Positions 30,113 to 38,742 of a stretch of 39,904 nt of DNA are shown here, in pieces. The notes under the pieces are model-generated. The model saw nothing but the letters and a program-made list of their open reading frames with translations, was not told the origin of the DNA and did not search any database. The position numbers and the translations under genes were made by a program. The stretch's first letter is position 1; each line of letters begins with the position of its first letter. Source of the stretch: W1P20-047 sp051878795 (lineage in GTDB: Bacteria > Actinomycetota > Coriobacteriia > Coriobacteriales > Eggerthellaceae); assembly GCA_051878795.1 (NCBI GenBank), contig JBJEKU010000089.1, positions 1 through 39,904 of the forward strand, in the 5' to 3' direction.

Positions 30113-31351
30113 ATGGACATTACCGCCGAGCAGTTCGCGATGATCCGCAAGCAGTTCGAAACGCTCAAGGATCGTTCGCCGTTCTATGCGAAGAAATTCG
30201 CCGATATCGACTTGACCGACATCAAGACCACCGAGGACTTCCGTAAGCTGCCCTTCACCGACAAGGGAGACTTGCGCGAGGCTTACCCGCTGGGAATCGC
30301 CGCCGTCCCGCCCGAGAAGATCGTACGTATCCATTCTTCCAGCGGCACTACCGGCACGCCCGTCATCATCCCCTACACCCAGAAGGACGTCGACGACTGG
30401 GCCATCCAGTTCGCGCGCTGCTATGAATATGCGGGCCTGACCCCCGAAGACCGTGTGCACATCACCCCCGGCTACGGCCTGTGGACCGCCGGCATCGGCT
30501 TCCAGCTGGGCTGCGAGCGCCTGGGCGCCATGGCCATCCCCATGGGTCCCGGCAACACCGACAAGCAGCTGCAGATGATGCAGGATCTGGGTTCCACCGT
30601 CCTGTGCGCCACCAGCTCGTATGCGCTGCTGCTTGCCGAAGAGATCGAGAAGCGCGGCATCCGCGACAAGATCAAGCTGCGCAAGGGCATCATCGGCTCC
30701 GAGCGCTGGGGCGAGAAGATGCGCCGCCGCATCGCCAATGAGCTGGGCGTGGAGCTGTACGACATCTACGGTTTGACCGAGATCTACGGCCCCGGCATCG
30801 GCATCAACTGCCAGGCTGACAGCGCAATGCACATCTGGAGCGACTACGTCTATATCGAGATCGTCGATCCTGCGACAGGCGAACCCGTGCCCGACGGCGA
30901 AGTTGGCGAAATCGTGCTCACCACCCTGCAGAAGGAAGGTGCGCCGCTGATCCGCTTCCGCACCCACGACCTGTCCCGCATCGTCCCCGGAGAATGCAGC
31001 TGCGGCCACAACGAGCATCCGCGCATCGACATCATCACCGGCCGTACCGACGACATGGTGAAGGTGCATGGCGTGAACATGTTCCCCGCCCAGATCGAAG
31101 AGGTCATCCAGTTCACCGATGGTGCTTCCAGCGAATACCAGGTGATGATCGACCACATGATGGGCAAGGATACCCTCACCCTCTTCTTCGAAACCGACCG
31201 TACCGGCGAGGAGAAGGAAAAGGTGGAGCAGGAGCTGGCGCTGATCTTCAAGGCGAAGATCGGCATGACCCCTATCGCCAAGGGCGTTGCGATCGGCGAG
31301 TTGCCCAGGTCGCTCAAGAAGACCCAGCGCATCTTCGACAACCGCTACTAA
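30113..31351 (+). CDS. Phenylacetate-CoA ligase family (PaaK-like)
   Basis: The 412-residue adenylate-forming enzyme activates an aryl acid with ATP and CoA. Motifs: HSSSGTTGTPVIIPYT (phosphate-binding loop), YDIYGLTEIYGPG and FRTHDLSRIVPGECSCG. The C-terminal lid has ITGRTDDMVKVHGVNMFP. It is close in length to PaaK proteins. RBS AGGGAG precedes the ATG at 30113. The indolepyruvate oxidoreductase about 5 kb upstream makes aryl-acetyl-CoA, so the two may share arylacetate metabolism, but the substrate is not proven. Confidence 0.92.
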   Translation: MDITAEQFAMIRKQFETLKDRSPFYAKKFADIDLTDIKTTEDFRKLPFTDKGDLREAYPLGIAAVPPEKIVRIHSSSGTTGTPVIIPYTQKDVDDWAIQFARCYEYAGLTPEDRVHITPGYGLWTAGIGFQLGCERLGAMAIPMGPGNTDKQLQMMQDLGSTVLCATSSYALLLAEEIEKRGIRDKIKLRKGIIGSERWGEKMRRRIANELGVELYDIYGLTEIYGPGIGINCQADSAMHIWSDYVYIEIVDPATGEPVPDGEVGEIVLTTLQKEGAPLIRFRTHDLSRIVPGECSCGHNEHPRIDIITGRTDDMVKVHGVNMFPAQIEEVIQFTDGASSEYQVMIDHMMGKDTLTLFFETDRTGEEKEKVEQELALIFKAKIGMTPIAKGVAIGELPRSLKKTQRIFDNRY

Positions 31352-31396
31352 TCCGCATTCGGCAGCGTCGGTGCGCTGCGATTGCAGGGGCTTTTC

Positions 31397-31425
31397 CGGA
31401 AGGCGTCCCTTTGGGGCGCCTTCCG
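31397..31425 (+). terminator. Hairpin between the CoA ligase and SEC-C genes
   Basis: CGGAAGGCG/CGCCTTCCG extends inward (one G-U pair) to a 13-bp stem with a TTT loop. No T run follows. Confidence 0.4.
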
Positions 31426-31510
31426 TGCTGGGTGGGCCGTGCTGCTGCGCCGTGGCACCGGCTGTTGTATTATGGTCCAGTTATGCATGTTGACCATCTG
31501 GAGGCATCAC

Positions 31511-33454
31511 GTGATCCTGAGCAAGCAAGACTGCGAGTTGTTCTTTTCCGCCTTCGACGCGCTGACCGACTACGCGAATGGCAAATGGGGTGTGGCCCCT
31601 GCTGTGATCGATCCGCGCAGCGGCTTCGTGAACGAGGAAAACCAGCGCAAGGTCGCCGCCGAGGTGTGGCGCAACCTTTCCGTTATCGATGAGCTCTTGG
31701 CGGAAGAGCCCTTCTCTATCCCCGCCCAGGAAGCCGATGTGCTGAAGGCATGGCGCAACGCCTACACCGATTCCTTCTACGTGGTGTCGAAGGAACCCCG
31801 CGTGGTGCATTTCATCTCGGAGGGAACCGCCTTCGAGGTATGCGGCCTTTCGCGCGAGATCATCTCCATGCTGGCATCCATGCCCACCGTGGTGACGGCG
31901 ACGCTTCTGCCCTTCAAGGACAAGATCGTCTTCGCGGTGTACCTGGAAGAGCAGCCGATGCTGTTCGGCCGCGCGATGACCCAGCTCATCGACGACGCCT
32001 GGGAGGAAATCAAGGCTTCCGGGCGCATCCTGACCACGGCAGACCAGCTGATCGCCGCGGTTCCCGACTTGGAAGAGCAGCGCATTTCCCGCGAAGCGGA
32101 GCGCATGCTCAATTCGCTCGAGGAGGAAATGGCCCCCGATGTGGTGGGCGAGGGCGCGCACAGGGGTTTGCTGGCAGATGTTTCCGCCGGCGAGCGCGAA
32201 CAGCTGGTGAAGAAGAACGCCTACGCCTTCGCGGGTGCCGAAGACGCCATGGGCGCGCTCGGCGCGTACTGCGACCGACGCAAGCCCCGTTACAGCCTGC
32301 GCGGCATGCTCGCCGACCTGAGCGAGGACGACCTGTTGGGCATCGCTTCGGGCCTGCGCATCCCGCTCACGGATATGGAACGCGAACCGGTTATCGATGC
32401 GATAGTGGGTGCCGCCACCGAGCGCGAGTCGGTGGAATCCATGCTGGCAACCATGGACTTCGAGGACTACGAGAAGGTGACCGAGCTGTACAAGCGCGGC
32501 GGATGCATCAGCGTTCCCGCAGACCAGATGCACAATACAGAAGGATTCTTCCCCGAAGTGCCGCTTCTGTGCCAGCCCTTCCTGCATGACGGCACCTTCA
32601 CCTTCGTGATGCCCGGCGAGATGATCGATGCCCTGGACGAAGCAGACTGGGACGAAATCGGCGAATACCAGCGCCAGAACAAGCTGCTGGTCTCCATTGC
32701 CAACTTCATGATAGAGCTGAGGGGCATCTGCTCCTTCGATGCCGTCTACGATGCCTATCTGGCAGCGACGAAGAGCCCCTTCGACCAGGGCGATGCCTTG
32801 AGCGTGCTCGCTTTCAGCCCGCGCGAGGACCTGGCCCTCTATACCATTTGGATGGGCGACGACCCGGCCAATACCTATCTGGTGCATATCGATCTGGCGC
32901 GCGCCTTCGGCGGCAAGGATCAGGGTCCGTATCCGCCCCGCCTGCGCAAGGACGACCTGCCCATGGAATTCGACAACCTGATGGACGCCCAGCGGGGCAA
33001 GAGCCCCCGCCCGCTTTCCGAGGAAATGCTTTCGGTGGGTGATTACGTGGCGTGGGCACGCAGCAGGCCGGCGGCGATCGCCCTGCGCGACTGGCTGGAC
33101 GCCCATGTGCCCGACAATGCCGACGACTATTCCTATGCCAACGGCGTGGTGGACGACCTGATTCTGATGTGCACGCAGGAATTCCCCATGCAGGTGGTGA
33201 CCGAATACCTTTCCAAGAACCTGGTGGTTTCCGGCATGGGTCAGCTGAACAAGGTGATGGAGCTGTTCGGTAATCTGAACAACACCCTACCGCGCTGGTC
33301 GAACAACGGCTGGGCTCCCAACGACATCCGCGAGGGCAAGGGCGGCGCCAAGGTGTTCTACAACGAAGACGGCAGCGCCAAGCGCATCGGGCCTTACGAC
33401 ATGTGCCCCTGCGGAAGCGGCAAGCCCTATAAGGACTGCCACGGTAGGAAATAG
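31511..33454 (+). CDS. Large protein with C-terminal SEC-C zinc motif
   Basis: The 647-residue cytoplasmic protein is mostly helical and unrecognised. Its end, CPCGSGKPYKDCHG, is the SEC-C zinc motif of SecA and many accessory proteins. A middle segment (YSLRGMLADLSEDDLLGIASG) resembles a small SAP/Rho-N-like helical fold. It has no signal peptide or membrane helix. The GTG at 31511 is chosen because GGAGG lies 6 bp upstream; an in-frame ATG at 31488 is also possible. It stands alone between the ligase and a symporter leader. No function is assigned. Confidence 0.78.
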   Translation: MILSKQDCELFFSAFDALTDYANGKWGVAPAVIDPRSGFVNEENQRKVAAEVWRNLSVIDELLAEEPFSIPAQEADVLKAWRNAYTDSFYVVSKEPRVVHFISEGTAFEVCGLSREIISMLASMPTVVTATLLPFKDKIVFAVYLEEQPMLFGRAMTQLIDDAWEEIKASGRILTTADQLIAAVPDLEEQRISREAERMLNSLEEEMAPDVVGEGAHRGLLADVSAGEREQLVKKNAYAFAGAEDAMGALGAYCDRRKPRYSLRGMLADLSEDDLLGIASGLRIPLTDMEREPVIDAIVGAATERESVESMLATMDFEDYEKVTELYKRGGCISVPADQMHNTEGFFPEVPLLCQPFLHDGTFTFVMPGEMIDALDEADWDEIGEYQRQNKLLVSIANFMIELRGICSFDAVYDAYLAATKSPFDQGDALSVLAFSPREDLALYTIWMGDDPANTYLVHIDLARAFGGKDQGPYPPRLRKDDLPMEFDNLMDAQRGKSPRPLSEEMLSVGDYVAWARSRPAAIALRDWLDAHVPDNADDYSYANGVVDDLILMCTQEFPMQVVTEYLSKNLVVSGMGQLNKVMELFGNLNNTLPRWSNNGWAPNDIREGKGGAKVFYNEDGSAKRIGPYDMCPCGSGKPYKDCHGRK

Positions 33455-33512
33455 GCGTCTTTCGCGTTCCATGCACTTCACCTGTTCCAGCGTGTCGGCG
33501 GGGGAATAACTG

Positions 33513-33540
33513 TTGCCGAACTGCAATCTTATGCTAGAGT
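33513..33540 (+). promoter_or_regulatory. Candidate promoter of the symporter leader
   Basis: TTGCCG, 16 bp and the extended -10 TGCTAGAGT. The predicted first base falls at or next to the GTG at 33548, which would make the leader ORF leaderless. Confidence 0.5.
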
Positions 33541-33547
33541 GTTCGGC

Positions 33548-33730
33548 GTGATTTTTCTGAATGGACATAAGGGTTTCGGCATCGAGAGCGAAGGCGCCCT
33601 CACTGTCGCCGTGCGCGCCCAGCAGAGTACCTGCTGCGGCGCCTGCCAGGCTGCTGCGCTGCTGCGCGAAGCCCCCATGTCCCGCCGCAATGACGCATAC
33701 ACCGCAATCTACTTTTATCGATACTGCTAG
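33548..33730 (+). CDS. Candidate Tyr-rich leader ORF before the symporter
   Basis: A 60-codon ORF starts at a GTG placed about where transcription should begin, so no ribosome site is expected. It has a CCGAC cysteine patch in the middle and ends AYTAIYFYRYC, with four Tyr and one Phe among the last eleven codons. The last base of its TAG stop is the first base of a terminator stem. I know no homologue. It may be a regulatory leader peptide sensing aromatic amino acids or translation, or a small protein in its own right. Confidence 0.45.
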   Translation: MIFLNGHKGFGIESEGALTVAVRAQQSTCCGACQAAALLREAPMSRRNDAYTAIYFYRYC

Positions 33731-33758
33731 CACACGGTCTTCGCCCGGTGCTTTTTTT
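33730..33758 (+). terminator. First leader terminator before the symporter
   Basis: GCAC-(A)-CGG pairs with CCG-GTGC across a short loop, followed by seven T. The 5' arm GCACACG (33730-33736) could instead pair with CGTGTGC at 33775-33781, a possible alternative fold. Confidence 0.7.
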
Positions 33759-33795
33759 GCGCCTGGTGCCTGGTCGTGTGCGCTCTTCGGAATCA

Positions 33796-33823
33796 AGCCT
33801 GCGTGATGCGGGCTGGTTTTTTT
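33796..33823 (+). terminator. Second leader terminator before the symporter
   Basis: AGCCTGC/GCGGGCT (one G-U) with a GTGAT loop, then GG and seven T. It lies 37 bp before the symporter start. Confidence 0.7.
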
Positions 33824-33860
33824 GTTGTCTGTTGGAAGAAGAAAGAAGAAAGGAAAGCAC

Positions 33861-35438
33861 GTGCTAGTCAAGATTTGTCTGGTTCTGATCTTCTTCGGCG
33901 TCGCGATCGGCGTGGGTATCCACTGCCGGCGTTCCGCCTCGAGCGTTGACGGTTTCGTCTTGGGCGGCCGCAACGTCGGCCCCTGGATGTCTGCGTTCGC
34001 GTATGGCACCAGCTATTTTTCTGCTGTAGTGTTCGTAGGCTATGCAGGCCAGTTCGGTTGGAAGTACGGCATCGCCGCATTCTGGGCGGGTATCGGCAAC
34101 GCCATCCTGGGCTCGCTGATCGCCTGGTGGGTGTTGGGTCCCCGTACCCGCGAGATGACCCATCGCCTGGGCGCAACCACCATGCCCGAGTTCTTCGGCA
34201 AGCGCTACAAGTCCAAGAACCTGCGTATCGCCGCAGCTGCGATCATCTTCGTATTCCTGATTCCCTACACCGCCTCCGTCTATAACGGCCTGTCCCGCCT
34301 ATTCGGCATGGCCTTCGGCATGCCCTACGAAGTATGCGTGATCGGCATGGCGGTCATCACCTGCGTATACGTCGTCCTGGGCGGTTACATGGCCACGGTT
34401 ATGAACGACTTTTTGCAGGGCATCGTCATGCTGCTGGGCATTTCCGCGGTCATCATCGTGGTTATCTCCAACAACGGCGGCTTCATGGAGGCCATGACCA
34501 CCCTGTCCCAGATCCCGCACGAGACCTCGCAGATGAGCGGCGCGTTCACGAGCATGTTCGGACCCGACCCCTTGAACCTGCTAGGCGTGGTCATCCTGAC
34601 CAGTCTGGGTACCTGGGGCCTGCCTCAGATGGTTCAGAAGTTCTACGCGATCAAGAGCGGTCCCGCGGTCAAGCAGGGCGCCATCATCTCCACCATCTTC
34701 GCCTTCGTGGTTGCCGGCGGCAGCTACTTCCTGGGCGGCTTCGGGCGCCTGTATGCCGATAAGGTGGAAATCGGCGCGAACGGCCTGCCCATCTACGACT
34801 CCATCATCCCCACCATGCTGTCCACCCTGCCCGACGTGCTGATCGGCATCGTGATCGTGCTGGTTCTGTCCGCATCCATGTCCACCCTGTCCTCTTTGGT
34901 CCTGACCTCTTCGTCCACGCTGACCTTGGACCTGATCGAGGGCAATCTGGTCAAGGAGATGACCGAAAAGAAGCGCGTCGGATATATGCGCGTTCTGCTG
35001 GGCGTGTTCATCATCATCTCTGCGGTTCTGGCTCTGTTCCAGTACCATTCCTCCGTCACCTTCATCGCACAGCTGATGGGCATTTCATGGGGTGCCCTGG
35101 CGGGCGCCTTCCTGGGTCCCTTCCTGTGGGGTCTGTATTCCGGCAAGATCTCCAAGGCTGCCGTATGGGTGAGCTTCATCTGCGGCGTCTGCCTGACTTC
35201 CGGCAATATGATCATGGGCCTGGTCGGTATGCAGCCGCTGTTCGCTTCCCCCATCAACTGCGGTGCTTTCGCGATGATCCTTTCGCTTGTCATCGTGCCC
35301 GTTGTGAGCTTGTTCACCAAATCGGTCGACTTCGACATCAACCCGCCCCATGTGGAGGGTGCGATCGACCGCGAATTCCAGGCAAGCCTGAACGGTGAAG
35401 AGGAATTCAACAGCGAGAAGATCTACGAGGCCCTGTAA
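33861..35438 (+). CDS. Sodium:solute symporter (SSS/PutP family)
   Basis: The 525-residue protein has the 13-helix SSS design: GGRNVGPWMSAFAYGTSYFSA in the first helices, TMPEFFGKRY, TGLY-type ASVYNGLSRLFGM, GWGLPQ-like GTWGLPQMVQKFYA, and VLSASMSTLSSLVLTSSS in the Na+-binding TM8 region. It imports an organic solute with Na+. The exact substrate (proline, pantothenate, amino acid, other) is not fixed. The start is GTG at 33861 with AAAGGAAAG upstream. Two intrinsic terminators in the leader mean expression needs readthrough. Confidence 0.9.
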   Translation: MLVKICLVLIFFGVAIGVGIHCRRSASSVDGFVLGGRNVGPWMSAFAYGTSYFSAVVFVGYAGQFGWKYGIAAFWAGIGNAILGSLIAWWVLGPRTREMTHRLGATTMPEFFGKRYKSKNLRIAAAAIIFVFLIPYTASVYNGLSRLFGMAFGMPYEVCVIGMAVITCVYVVLGGYMATVMNDFLQGIVMLLGISAVIIVVISNNGGFMEAMTTLSQIPHETSQMSGAFTSMFGPDPLNLLGVVILTSLGTWGLPQMVQKFYAIKSGPAVKQGAIISTIFAFVVAGGSYFLGGFGRLYADKVEIGANGLPIYDSIIPTMLSTLPDVLIGIVIVLVLSASMSTLSSLVLTSSSTLTLDLIEGNLVKEMTEKKRVGYMRVLLGVFIIISAVLALFQYHSSVTFIAQLMGISWGALAGAFLGPFLWGLYSGKISKAAVWVSFICGVCLTSGNMIMGLVGMQPLFASPINCGAFAMILSLVIVPVVSLFTKSVDFDINPPHVEGAIDREFQASLNGEEEFNSEKIYEAL

Positions 35439-35476
35439 GCGGGTTTCGCACATACCGGGATTTCCCTGGAAAGCAG

Positions 35477-35504
35477 AAGAGCCGCCCGATCGGGCGGCTC
35501 TTTT
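35477..35504 (+). terminator. Intrinsic terminator of the symporter gene
   Basis: A perfect palindrome AAGAGCCGCCCGA and its complement, ending in TTTT, 38 bp after the stop codon. Confidence 0.87.
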
Positions 35505-35570
35505 CGTGCGTGATGGGGCGGCATGATGTACGCCGTGGACGTTTGGACAACGGAAAAACGTCCAGAAACA

Positions 35571-35593
35571 GAAAAAGGAGCTTGTCAGCTCCT
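35571..35593 (-). terminator. Terminator of the tRNA-Arg pair
   Basis: On the minus strand AGGAGCT/AGCTCCT with a GACA loop is followed by a TTTTTC run, right after the second tRNA-Arg. Confidence 0.87.
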
Positions 35594-35603
35594 ACCTTCG
35601 CAG

Positions 35604-35680
35604 TGGTGCGCCGTGAGGGATTCGAACCCCCGACGTACTGATTCGTAGTCAGTCCCTCTATCCAGCTGAGGTAACGGCGC
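35604..35680 (-). tRNA. tRNA-Arg (ACG), second copy
   Basis: Read on the minus strand the tRNA has acceptor GCGCCGT/ACGGCGC, anticodon loop CTACGAA (ACG, read as ICG after deamination) and an encoded CCA. It is identical to the copy at 35702-35778. Confidence 0.95.
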
Positions 35681-35701
35681 ACTTGGTGCGATGCTTGCAA
35701 A

Positions 35702-35778
35702 TGGTGCGCCGTGAGGGATTCGAACCCCCGACGTACTGATTCGTAGTCAGTCCCTCTATCCAGCTGAGGTAACGGCGC
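35702..35778 (-). tRNA. tRNA-Arg (ACG), first copy
   Basis: Identical in sequence to the neighbouring copy, 77 nt with encoded CCA, and first in transcription order behind the promoter at 35799-35827. Only 21 bp separate the two tRNAs. Confidence 0.95.
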
Positions 35779-35798
35779 ACGTAAATGCAGCACAAAGA

Positions 35799-35827
35799 AT
35801 AATACCCATGGCACCGAGTGGTGTCAA
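35799..35827 (-). promoter_or_regulatory. Promoter of the tRNA-Arg pair
   Basis: On the minus strand a perfect TTGACA, a 17-bp spacer and TATTAT lie 21 bp before the first tRNA. Confidence 0.87.
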
Positions 35828-35842
35828 CGGGTTTCCAGGAAT

Positions 35843-36802
35843 TTATTTGAAAAGCTTGCTCTGGGTGAACAGCACCGCAACGATGATGCAGCAGGTGACG
35901 CTCAACAGGATGGGGAAGAGGAAGGATTCTGCGAAGGGCAGCATGCCCACGTTCATTCCATAGAAGCTGAAGACCATGGTGGGAACCGAAAGCGTCAGCG
36001 TGATGGTGGTCAGGCGGCGCATGGTGATGTTCATGTTGTTGCTGATAACGCTGCCGAATGCGTCCATCGAGCCGTTGAGCAGCTTGGTTGCGATATCGCA
36101 CATCTCGGTTGCCTGGCTGACCTCGATTTTGATGTCGTCGATGTCGTCGCGGTCGTTGCCGGTGAACTTGATGATCTTGCCGTTGTCCAGCTTGATGAGC
36201 ACTGCCTGCAGGGCTTTCAGGCTGGTGCTGAAGTAGATGAGCGACCTTTCCAGGCCGAGCATCTTGATCAGCTCGGCGTTTCGCATGTACTCGCGCAGCT
36301 CGCGTTCGTTGCGCTTGAACTGGCGGTCGATATCTCGCAGGCAGTACAGGTACTTCTGGGAAACGTCGTACAGGATGTCCAGGAGAAGGCGCTGCTGGCG
36401 CAGTTCCGCGTTGCCGCGCGTATAGGACTTGACCAGGGCATCGATGAGCGGATTGTCGTACAGGGAAATGGTGACGAACACGCCCTTACGGGGTAGGAGC
36501 AGGATAGACAGGGGATGGGTGTCGTACTGCGGCATGGTTTCGTCGAGGGTTTCCGCAGCGCTTTCCCTCATGGGGTAGTCGACGATGATGAGTGTCTGGC
36601 CTTCGCGGGGATCGTCGTCCACGTGCGAGCGTTCCTCGTCGTCGGTTGCGGCATTGACGTACTCGGAATGCACGCCCAATTCGTTGACCAGCCAGGCGCA
36701 GTCGTCGATGGAAGGTTGCGTGACATTGATCCAACAATCGTTTTCGAGGATTTCGGTGGAACGCGATAGCTTTTCGTCTTCAACGGTGAAGAACTCGATC
36801 AT
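35843..36802 (-). CDS. corA: CorA-family magnesium/divalent cation channel
   Basis: The 319-residue protein has a large cytoplasmic N-terminal domain, a long helix, and two C-terminal membrane helices with the signature YGMN (FSFYGMNVGMLPF), which forms the selectivity filter. Pentameric members carry Mg2+ and sometimes Co2+ or Ni2+. RBS GGGAGG lies before the ATG at 36802. It is divergent from citrate synthase; no Mg2+ leader was recognised. Confidence 0.92.
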   Translation of the reverse strand: MIEFFTVEDEKLSRSTEILENDCWINVTQPSIDDCAWLVNELGVHSEYVNAATDDEERSHVDDDPREGQTLIIVDYPMRESAAETLDETMPQYDTHPLSILLLPRKGVFVTISLYDNPLIDALVKSYTRGNAELRQQRLLLDILYDVSQKYLYCLRDIDRQFKRNERELREYMRNAELIKMLGLERSLIYFSTSLKALQAVLIKLDNGKIIKFTGNDRDDIDDIKIEVSQATEMCDIATKLLNGSMDAFGSVISNNMNITMRRLTTITLTLSVPTMVFSFYGMNVGMLPFAESFLFPILLSVTCCIIVAVLFTQSKLFK

Positions 36803-37062
36803 GGCACCTCCCAGGTCGACTGCAGGCGGATGAATACCGCGTAATAGTGTAGTGCAGCGCGGACCGTCTTCGTGTGTAGGACAGGTAAAATGCCCCCTTG
36901 CTTTTCGGTTGCGTGCATTGCGGATGCATTTCCTTTTGCCTCAAATAAGTCCGCTTCGCTACGAAATGTCGGAAAACGGGTAAAATAGTGCGGTTGAAAA
37001 GCGCGCGGTCGTTTTGCGCGGTCCTTGATTCCCCTTCCGGGAACCGAACTGCAGGAGAATAC

Positions 37063-38409
37063 ATGAGCGAATCCACCTTCGTTGATTTCCTTGAGCGCTA
37101 TAACACGCTCAATTCCTTCGATAAGTCCTTGCTCGTCCGCCACGATGTGAAGCGCGGCTTGCGCAATGCGGACGGGTCCGGCGTGGTTGCGGGCATCACC
37201 AATATCTCGAACGTGCATGGCTACGTCATGAGCGATGGCGACAAGATTCCCGACGAAGGCCGCCTTTCCCTGCGCGGATACGACATCAACGACCTGATCG
37301 GCCACGAGGGTGCCGAGCGCCGGTTCAACTTCGAAGAGGTTGCCTACCTGCTGCTCATGGGCGATCTGCCCACGCGCTCCCAGCTTGACAGCTTCGTAGC
37401 CGCCATCGATGCGGAACGCGAGCTGCCCGACGGCTTCACCGCGTCCATGATCATGGGCGCCACCCCGCCCGACATCATGAACCTGCTCGAGCGCAGCATC
37501 CTTTTGCTGTATGCGTACGATCCTGCTTCCGAAGACCGTTCCATCCCCAAGGAAATCGCAACGGCCGTGCAGCTGCTTTCCCGCCTGCCCCGCATCGCGG
37601 TGCTTTCCCATTACGCCAGGGTTTCGCGCTACGAAGGCGAGTCCATGATCATGCACAGGTTCCGCCCGGGCGAATCCACTGCGGAAACCTTCCTTTCCAT
37701 GCTGCGTCCCGACCGCAGCTATACCCCCGAAGAAGCGCGCATGCTCGACATCATGCTGTGCCTGCATGCCGAACACGGCGGCGGCAACAATTCCACTTTC
37801 ACCTGTCGCGTGCTCTCTTCTTCCGATACCGATCCCTATTCCGCATACGCTGCGGCCATCGGCTCGCTCAAGGGCAGGCGCCATGGCGGCGCGAACCATC
37901 AGGTTCTGGCAATGCAGCGTGAATTCAAGGAGAACATCAAGGACTGGTCCGATGACGGCCAGGTTGCCGACTATCTGGCGAAGATCGTGCGCAAAGAAGC
38001 CTTCGACCACACCGGCCTGGTATACGGCATGGGCCACGCGGTCTACACCAAAAGCGATCCTCGCGCGGTCATTCTGAAGCGATTCGCCCGCGAATTGGCC
38101 CAGGGTACCGAATTCGAGGCGGAGTTCAATCTGCTGGAGTCTATCGAGCGCCTGAGCCCCGAAGTGATCCTGAACGTGAAGGGCACCAAGAAGGATATGT
38201 GCGCCAATGTGGACATGTATTCCGGCTTCGTGTACGAGATGCTCGGTATTCCCCAGGACCTGTTCACCCCGCTGTTCGCCTGCGCGCGCATGGCCGGTTG
38301 GGCTGCCCATCGCCTGGAGGAGATCGCTCCCGGCGGCCGTATCATCCGTCCTGCGTACAAGAGCTCGAAAAAGCAGTTCCGTACCTATGTTCCCATTGAC
38401 GAGCGATAG
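37063..38409 (+). CDS. Citrate synthase
   Basis: The 448-residue enzyme condenses acetyl-CoA with oxaloacetate. The catalytic segments are present: HAEHGGGNNSTFTCRV, GRRHGGANHQVLAM, GMGHAVYTKSDPRA and NVDMYSGFVYEML. In an anaerobe it would feed glutamate synthesis rather than a full TCA cycle. 2-methylcitrate activity cannot be excluded. The ATG at 37063 has GCAGGAG upstream. An upstream TAAAAT (36981-36986) could be the -10. Confidence 0.92.
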   Translation: MSESTFVDFLERYNTLNSFDKSLLVRHDVKRGLRNADGSGVVAGITNISNVHGYVMSDGDKIPDEGRLSLRGYDINDLIGHEGAERRFNFEEVAYLLLMGDLPTRSQLDSFVAAIDAERELPDGFTASMIMGATPPDIMNLLERSILLLYAYDPASEDRSIPKEIATAVQLLSRLPRIAVLSHYARVSRYEGESMIMHRFRPGESTAETFLSMLRPDRSYTPEEARMLDIMLCLHAEHGGGNNSTFTCRVLSSSDTDPYSAYAAAIGSLKGRRHGGANHQVLAMQREFKENIKDWSDDGQVADYLAKIVRKEAFDHTGLVYGMGHAVYTKSDPRAVILKRFARELAQGTEFEAEFNLLESIERLSPEVILNVKGTKKDMCANVDMYSGFVYEMLGIPQDLFTPLFACARMAGWAAHRLEEIAPGGRIIRPAYKSSKKQFRTYVPIDER

Positions 38410-38454
38410 GGGGCGCCGCGCAGCGCGGATCGTTCCCTGATATGCGTACCGATC

Positions 38455-38480
38455 GCCCCGCGGTTCCCGCGGGGCTTTTT
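38455..38480 (+). terminator. Intrinsic terminator of citrate synthase
   Basis: GCCCCGCGG/CCGCGGGGC with a TTC loop followed by TTTTT. Confidence 0.9.
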
Positions 38481-38742
38481 CGTGCGGGCCGGGGCTGCCG
38501 TCGAGAGTTTGCGGCGCCCATGGCGGGTGGGTGCGGCGGAAGCGAGCCGGCTTGCAGGATAGGCGTGCTGCCGCGTACGGGCGGCTTGGCTGCATGCGGC
38601 GCCTCGTTCGCACGCGGCCTTCGGGTAAAAATGAGAAAACGCTTCGATGATTATGGAACACGGAAAAACCCGTGGAGTATTATTTGCGCTGGCCTTGCGG
38701 GCGCTGATCGAAGCGCGCTCGTAAAAAGAGAATGGAGCACGG
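38481..38742. other. Intergenic region before the DUF1638 gene
   Basis: Part of a 333-bp gap. I see no gene. The first half is GC-rich and the second half (38625-38735) is locally AT-richer and probably holds the promoter; no cobalamin riboswitch core was found. Confidence 0.35.

Noticed and set aside
36799..38661. A 620-codon minus-strand frame over citrate synthase
   Set aside because: Antisense to a strongly conserved enzyme.
38481..38742. Cobalamin riboswitch before the DUF1638 gene
   Set aside because: GC-rich stems occur, but the conserved B12-box was not found.
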